Shown here: positions 7,407-11,268 of the stretch, piece after piece | Layout: each line of letters starts with the position of its first letter | Position numbering within the stretch: the stretch's first letter is position 1 | Source: an uncultured Ligilactobacillus sp. | GTDB lineage: Bacteria > Bacillota > Bacilli > Lactobacillales > Lactobacillaceae | DNA length: 11,268 nt | Assembly (NCBI GenBank): GCA_934215475.1 | Contig: CAKPZY010000054.1 | Span: 1-11,268 of the forward strand | Direction of reading: 5' to 3' | Position numbers and translations under genes: made by a program | Notes under the pieces: generated by a model | Told to the model about the DNA's origin: nothing | Database searches by the model: none | Seen by the model: only the letters and a program-made list of their open reading frames with translations

Positions 7407-8270
7407 TTAACTGTTCTTATCCAACCAAACCTTGTTTGCTCCCTCAAGCTTAAAAACATCTTCACCCAGATACTTCTTAGATAATTTTTCTAAGTAACCA
7501 TCTTTTTTCAATTTACCAAGTTCTTTGTTAACCGCAGAGTTCAGCTTCTTGTTTTGCTTGGACTTGTGATAGAAAAAATGGTCATTTTTTAGTGCGATAG
7601 TGGGAGAAACTGTTAGTCCTTTCGCGCCCCCAGCATCTTTAACGCCGAAATAAGCTTGATATGGATAGAACACGGCATCAAATTGCTTGTTTTGCAGTTG
7701 TTTCAAAGCATCTCCAGAGGTTATATCACCAATAGCTTTCAAATTGACCTTGTCATTTGGATGATTTTGATTGTACTCCTCGACAAAGTTATAACGAGCA
7801 TCGTCGCTAGAAATCGGGGCAAGTTTTAAACCACTATTAGCAACATCAGCAAAACCATTGATCTTCTTTTCCCCTGAACGATAAACAAGCCGTAAATCAG
7901 CAATCGAGTCAGGGTCAGATTGGATGTATGCTTTGGCACGCTGCTTATTAGTCCAATATCCTGAAGCGGAGATATCATATTTACCCGACTGTAAACCAAC
8001 AAAAGCTGAATTTTGAGAAACAGCGGAATACTTGAATCTATACTGCTTTAAATCTTTATCAATTTTTTGGAGCAGCTCACCTTCATACCCGCCTAGCTTA
8101 TTTCCTTTGGCATAAGTATAAGGCCGATTAGCACTAACTCCGGCAACATTAATTGTTGTTACCTTTGAAGAACTATTTGAGTTTTGCTTACTAAAATAAT
8201 GAGCTGCTCCAATGATAAGTATAATTACGACAACTATACCTCCGTAAATATAACCACGTTTGATCTTCAT
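7407..8270 (-). CDS. amino-acid-type ABC transporter substrate-binding protein (SBP_bac_3 family), membrane-anchored
   Basis: Extracytoplasmic receptor that captures the substrate for the two permeases encoded upstream, 287 residues. A basic N terminus (MKIKRG) precedes one hydrophobic helix (about 8-23). No Cys follows it, so the lipobox usual in Gram-positive receptors is absent and the protein probably stays tethered by an uncleaved helix or is released by signal peptidase I. The mature part follows the family-3 fold: NRPYTYA (about 48-54), LGGYEGELLQKI, VGLQSGKYDISASG (91-104) and TNKQR with Arg111, which aligns with the carboxylate-binding Arg of this family. The position usually holding the Asp that contacts the alpha-amino group (DAVxxD) reads DAVFYP here, with Pro203. 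The ligand may therefore not be an ordinary alpha-amino acid. ATG 8270 is preceded by GGAGG (8285-8281). It is the last gene of the cluster. Confidence 0.88.
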   Translation of the reverse strand: MKIKRGYIYGGIVVVIILIIGAAHYFSKQNSNSSSKVTTINVAGVSANRPYTYAKGNKLGGYEGELLQKIDKDLKQYRFKYSAVSQNSAFVGLQSGKYDISASGYWTNKQRAKAYIQSDPDSIADLRLVYRSGEKKINGFADVANSGLKLAPISSDDARYNFVEEYNQNHPNDKVNLKAIGDITSGDALKQLQNKQFDAVFYPYQAYFGVKDAGGAKGLTVSPTIALKNDHFFYHKSKQNKKLNSAVNKELGKLKKDGYLEKLSKKYLGEDVFKLEGANKVWLDKNS

Positions 8271-8288
8271 TGATATCTCTCCTCCATA

Positions 8289-8984
8289 TTAAGCCTGAAG
8301 CACTTTCTTATTTGCAACTTCTTCGGCAATTTGTAATAGTTTTCCAATAACAAAGCAAGTAACAAGATATATTATTAAAGCATCCAAATACACCTCTAAA
8401 TACTGAAAACCAAAAGATGCAATTATGTTAGATTTAGCCATAATTTCGACGACACCGATGTTATAAACCAAAGCTGTATCCTTGATTAAATCTAAACAAA
8501 AGTTAGAAAAATTAGGAATCAAATTTGTAATGAGTTGGGGGATCACGATTCTTATAATTGTCATAGTTGGGGTCATCCCCACTGATAAGCCTGCCCTGAT
8601 CTGTCCACTATCAACTGAATGATAAGCAGAGCGAATTGTTTCAGATAGATTGGCGGCTGAATTGATCGAATATGCAAATACTGCAATTAATAATGGTGGC
8701 AAACTACCTGATTTCACACTTACGCCTTGCTGTTCCAGATACACCAACAATCTAGGTAATCCATAATAAACCATATACAGTTGAACCAAAACTGGGGTCC
8801 CACGAACGAATGAAACTAAGATCCCCAAAACCTGTGATAATATAGGTATTTCCCTCTCACGCACTATTGCGATGATCACCGCCGCAGCAAAACCAATAAT
8901 AAGCGAAATGAAAGTGATATATAAAGTCATCGGCAATACAGAAATTAACTTAGGAAGTGAATTAAACATAAAATGATAGTCCAC
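8289..8984 (-). CDS. polar-amino-acid-type ABC transporter permease (HisM/GlnP family)
   Basis: Integral membrane subunit of the importer, 231 residues, near the usual 215-235. Predicted helices span about 14-40, 50-75, 95-112, 150-175 and 195-218. RGTPVLVQ (61-68) and the EAA loop (about 115-137, SETIRSAY...GLSVG) that docks on the ATPase are both present, with the family's AGLSVGM ending. The start is GTG 8984, with AGGGAG upstream at about 10 bases. An ATG six codons in lacks an SD. Only 18 bases separate it from the receptor gene, and 16 from the other permease gene. With that permease it should form the heterodimeric channel. Confidence 0.9.
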   Translation of the reverse strand: MDYHFMFNSLPKLISVLPMTLYITFISLIIGFAAAVIIAIVREREIPILSQVLGILVSFVRGTPVLVQLYMVYYGLPRLLVYLEQQGVSVKSGSLPPLLIAVFAYSINSAANLSETIRSAYHSVDSGQIRAGLSVGMTPTMTIIRIVIPQLITNLIPNFSNFCLDLIKDTALVYNIGVVEIMAKSNIIASFGFQYLEVYLDALIIYLVTCFVIGKLLQIAEEVANKKVLQA

Positions 8985-9000
8985 TATTATTCATCTCCCT

Positions 9001-9672
9001 TTAATTATGTATATATTGATGTCGTTTTTGAAAATCCCGGAAAAGCCATTCAATTAAAAGCGCAATGCTCCAGTAAATTAATGCCAAAACTGCAAAGATT
9101 TGTAGTTGATAAACCCCTTGTTTGGTATTCGAAAAATTGCTGGCATCTTGATACATATCAGCAATTCCAATCACATAAACTAAAGAAGTTGCTTTCATTA
9201 AGCCAATAATTAAGTTTTGAATATTAGGAATAGCTAACAAAAAGGTTTGTGGCAAAATTATTCTGTAAAAAGCTGTGGATCCTTTCATTCCAACTGCATA
9301 GGCAGCCCTTAATTGCCCAGGGTCAACTGAAAGATAGGCGGATCTAAAAGCTTCTGCCATATAAGATCCCCAACCAATTGATAACCCAGCAATTCCAAAA
9401 GCCAGTTTACTCCAGTTGCTACTGTTGATCCCGACAAACTCCAACAATTTTGGGAAACCATAATATGCGAGAAGTAACATTAATAACGGTGGTGTTCCTC
9501 TTAATAATCCAATGTAAATCCGAGCTGCCGTTCGCGCAACATTATCTTTTTGCAAGTATAACCAGGCTATCAGTACCCCTAACAAACTCGAAAAAATAAA
9601 AGAAAATGTCAATAAGATGAGAGTGTTAGGCAGTCCTTGCAGTATTGCGAATATAATTTTTCCAAACGTCAT
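9001..9672 (-). CDS. polar-amino-acid-type ABC transporter permease (HisQ/GlnP family)
   Basis: Second membrane subunit, 223 residues from ATG 9672. RGTPPLLM (58-65) and the EAA loop (about 106-128, AEAFRSAY...AYAVG) are intact, and five helices are predicted in the usual pattern. ATG 9672 has AGGGAG (9686-9681) at 8-base spacing. An in-frame GTG at 9681 falls within that SD and cannot use it, so the shorter start is preferred. The SD overlaps the stop codon of the ATPase gene, pointing to coupled translation. It is similar in plan to the neighbouring permease but clearly diverged, as expected for a heterodimeric importer of the His/Gln/cystine type. Confidence 0.9.
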   Translation of the reverse strand: MTFGKIIFAILQGLPNTLILLTFSFIFSSLLGVLIAWLYLQKDNVARTAARIYIGLLRGTPPLLMLLLAYYGFPKLLEFVGINSSNWSKLAFGIAGLSIGWGSYMAEAFRSAYLSVDPGQLRAAYAVGMKGSTAFYRIILPQTFLLAIPNIQNLIIGLMKATSLVYVIGIADMYQDASNFSNTKQGVYQLQIFAVLALIYWSIALLIEWLFRDFQKRHQYIHN

Positions 9673-9684
9673 ATCATTCACTCC

Positions 9685-10431
9685 CTAACGATCTTCTGAA
9701 ATAGCATCAAAAAAGGCTTTAGCCCGTTTTGTTTTCGGATTATTAAAAATCTCGGCCGGTGTATTTTCCTCCAGGATCTGCCCCTCCGAAAAAAAGATTA
9801 CTTTAGAAGCCACTCGTTTCGCAAAAGACATCAAGTGAGTAACGACAATCATCGTCTGGCCCGTTTGAGCTAAAGCATCCATATCTTCTACAACAGTTCC
9901 CACGAGCTCTGGGTCCAGAGCTGATGTTGGTTCATCAAACAATACAATATCAGGATGTAGTGCAGTTGCACGTGCTATACCAATACGTTGCTGCTGACCA
10001 CCAGATAACTGTGTAGGAAAAAAATCTTTCTTATCAGATAAACCTACGTTTTTTAATGCACCGATCGCAATTCTTTCGGCGTCCTCACTGCTTTTACCTT
10101 GGCCATATTTCAAACCTTCAACAATATTTTCTAAAGCGGTCTTGTTTTTAAACAAATTATAATTTTGAAAAACCATGGCCGTATGTCGTCGAACCCAAAG
10201 AATATCTGCCTTGGATGGATCAGAAAGATCGATAGTTTTATCTCTAAACTGCATTTCTCCTGTATCAGCACTCTCGAGAAAATTAATACTATTCAAAAAC
10301 GTCGTTTTCCCTGAGCCGCTAGGGCCAACAATAACAACGACTTCTCCTTTTTCAATCGAGAAATTGACTCCTCTTATAACCTGATTATCCTCGAATGTCT
10401 TTGTTAGTGCCGTAACTTTAAGTAATGACAA
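9685..10431 (-). CDS. polar-amino-acid-type ABC transporter ATP-binding protein (HisP/GlnQ family)
   Basis: Cytoplasmic ATPase powering the importer, 248 residues from TTG 10431. Motifs: Walker A GPSGSGKTT (36-44), Q-loop Gln89 (FQNYNLF), signature LSGGQQQR (142-149), Walker B IVLFDEP (162-168, Glu167), SALD D-loop and switch His199. FQNYNLF and LSGGQQQRIGIARA are hallmarks of the polar amino acid (PAAT) branch rather than the MetN branch; the C-terminal ACT-like domain of MetN is absent. Start choice: GTG at 10440 follows directly on the stop of the upstream gene but has no well-spaced SD. TTG 10431 has AGGTGG at 5 bases and gives the more usual MSLLKVTAL opening. The C-terminal FNNPKTKRAKAFF is typical of the family. 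Confidence 0.92.
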   Translation of the reverse strand: MSLLKVTALTKTFEDNQVIRGVNFSIEKGEVVVIVGPSGSGKTTFLNSINFLESADTGEMQFRDKTIDLSDPSKADILWVRRHTAMVFQNYNLFKNKTALENIVEGLKYGQGKSSEDAERIAIGALKNVGLSDKKDFFPTQLSGGQQQRIGIARATALHPDIVLFDEPTSALDPELVGTVVEDMDALAQTGQTMIVVTHLMSFAKRVASKVIFFSEGQILEENTPAEIFNNPKTKRAKAFFDAISEDR

Positions 10432-10443
10432 TATGTCCACCTA
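10432..10443 (-). promoter_or_regulatory. SD deciding the ATPase start, overlapping the upstream stop
   Basis: On the minus strand AGGTGG (10442-10437) lies 5 bases before TTG 10431. It overlaps the TAG stop of the UROD-like gene (10443-10441), the same stop/SD/TTG arrangement seen at 886-900 on the other strand. Confidence 0.45.
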
Positions 10444-11268
10444 CCTATTTTGCTTTTTTGCTATTGCTAGTTCATGCACCGCATCCTCAACCCATTTAAT
10501 ATGTGCTTCAGGTGTATCTCTAGGTACAGTACAATCAGCGCCGATAATAACCCCTTTACGACCAGCTGCTTTCACAAGTCTTTTAGCTTCTGCTTGGATC
10601 TCTTCTTTAGTTCCTGAATACAAAATATCTTGTTCTGTATTGCCAAAGCCGCCTAAAACCGGTTTCTCCGCGAATAATTTCTTTCCTTCAGCTAACGATA
10701 ACTGGTCAACATGTGTTGCCCAATTAATAACTTGAAGCGGATAATCTTTGTACCAGGACAATTCATTTGTAGCACCAGCAAATCCGCAGACATGCAAAAT
10801 ATTTAAATTCGACCCGGCATTAATTACCTTGATCACATCTAAATCAACCGGTTCAATAACTTCCTTGAAAAATTGGTAATTTTTCAAACGTTTATCCTGA
10901 ATAGACTGTGTGCTGTAATAAATTCCATCAATTCCAGTTGATAGGATCACTTTGACTAATGTCTTAATGTCTTGCGCGACCTTAGTTAATGCTTCTTTAA
11001 CGACTGCTGGATCTTGAAGATATAAGTCAGCAAATCTGTGATCACCAGTTGTCAATCGTTCTTGCTCATGGTCAAAAAGAGACCATTTTAAAACAGTGAC
11101 TGGAGAAAATATTGTATAAAATACCAGCCGACCCCTACCCACCTCTTTTTGTCTGCGTGCTAATTTCTTTTGTTCTGTCAGCCAAGGATCCTCATCGTCG
11201 AGAGCTTTGATCTGTCTTAAATCATTGATTGTTTTTTTACCAAAGCCTCCAAGACTCGGCGTAATAAA
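10441..11268 (-). CDS. uroporphyrinogen decarboxylase / MetE-superfamily protein, probable methyltransferase (partial, 5' end beyond window)
   Basis: The frame is open from the right edge to the TAG at 10441, giving 275 visible residues. A GTG at 11142 could look like a start, but in-frame coding continues upstream of it without a stop (FITPSLGGFGKKTINDLRQI...), so the true N terminus lies outside. The protein belongs to the UROD/MtaA family: a TIM-barrel with LHVCG (His159, Cys161 of the visible part) and GADCTVP (Cys246) followed by DTP. This H-x-C...C set matches the zinc site of methylcobalamin:thiol methyltransferases such as MtaA and is analogous to that of MetE. In true HemE the Cys residues are not needed, and nothing here suggests haem synthesis. 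Immediately downstream lie the genes of an amino-acid-type importer, then metE-metF. I infer a methyltransferase acting on the imported compound; the substrate is unknown. Confidence 0.82.
   Translation of the reverse strand, partial: FITPSLGGFGKKTINDLRQIKALDDEDPWLTEQKKLARRQKEVGRGRLVFYTIFSPVTVLKWSLFDHEQERLTTGDHRFADLYLQDPAVVKEALTKVAQDIKTLVKVILSTGIDGIYYSTQSIQDKRLKNYQFFKEVIEPVDLDVIKVINAGSNLNILHVCGFAGATNELSWYKDYPLQVINWATHVDQLSLAEGKKLFAEKPVLGGFGNTEQDILYSGTKEEIQAEAKRLVKAAGRKGVIIGADCTVPRDTPEAHIKWVEDAVHELAIAKKQNR

Noticed and set aside
7383..7408. TAATAG/CTATTA hairpin as terminator of the importer cluster
   Set aside because: The stem is six AT-rich pairs and is followed by GAAAAC rather than a T-run on the minus strand.
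7407..10440. Importer as the methionine transporter MetNIQ, suggested by the neighbouring met genes
   Set aside because: There are two permeases of the HisM/HisQ type, a family-3 binding protein rather than NlpA/MetQ, and an ATPase without the MetN C-terminal domain.
10441..11142. Reading the UROD-family gene as haem-pathway HemE
   Set aside because: It is in an operon with an amino-acid-type importer, has the HxC...C pattern of the methyltransferase branch, and no other haem gene is present.

Overview
The window looks like chromosomal DNA of a low-GC Gram-positive bacterium, most likely a lactic acid bacterium of the Lactobacillaceae. The evidence is AT-rich spacers, strong Shine-Dalgarno (SD) sequences, several GTG/TTG starts, and a large FtsX-type permease with a glutamine/lysine-rich extracellular coiled coil. 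The genus cannot be fixed from the sequence alone.

Left part (1-3787, + strand): a possible gene tail ends at 34. A promoter-bearing spacer follows, then a two-gene ABC operon: a MacB/LolD-like ATPase (187-888) and an eight-helix FtsX-family permease (898-3717). It closes with a strong rho-independent terminator (3751-3787).

Middle (3788-7406, - strand): a met operon of metE (cobalamin-independent methionine synthase) and metF (5,10-methylenetetrahydrofolate reductase), which overlap at their junction. MetF makes the 5-methyl-tetrahydrofolate that MetE uses to methylate homocysteine. The 298-base gap between metF and the + strand operon holds two back-to-back terminators and a short broken ORF resembling the start of a MazF/PemK toxin. 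Upstream of metE, a 225-base leader carries two imperfect palindromes. I see no T-box or SAM-riboswitch signature in it.

Right part (7407-11268, - strand): a compact five-gene cluster in transcription order. It runs from a uroporphyrinogen-decarboxylase/MetE-superfamily protein (cut by the window edge; its frame stays open to base 11268), through a polar-amino-acid-type ABC ATPase and two permeases, to a substrate-binding protein anchored by an N-terminal helix. The UROD-like protein keeps an H-x-C...C pattern like that used for zinc by MtaA/MetE-type methyltransferases, and the cluster lies just upstream of metE-metF. The most interesting reading is that it imports and demethylates (or otherwise processes) a small methylated substrate to feed methionine or one-carbon metabolism. 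That is inference; the individual family assignments are solid.
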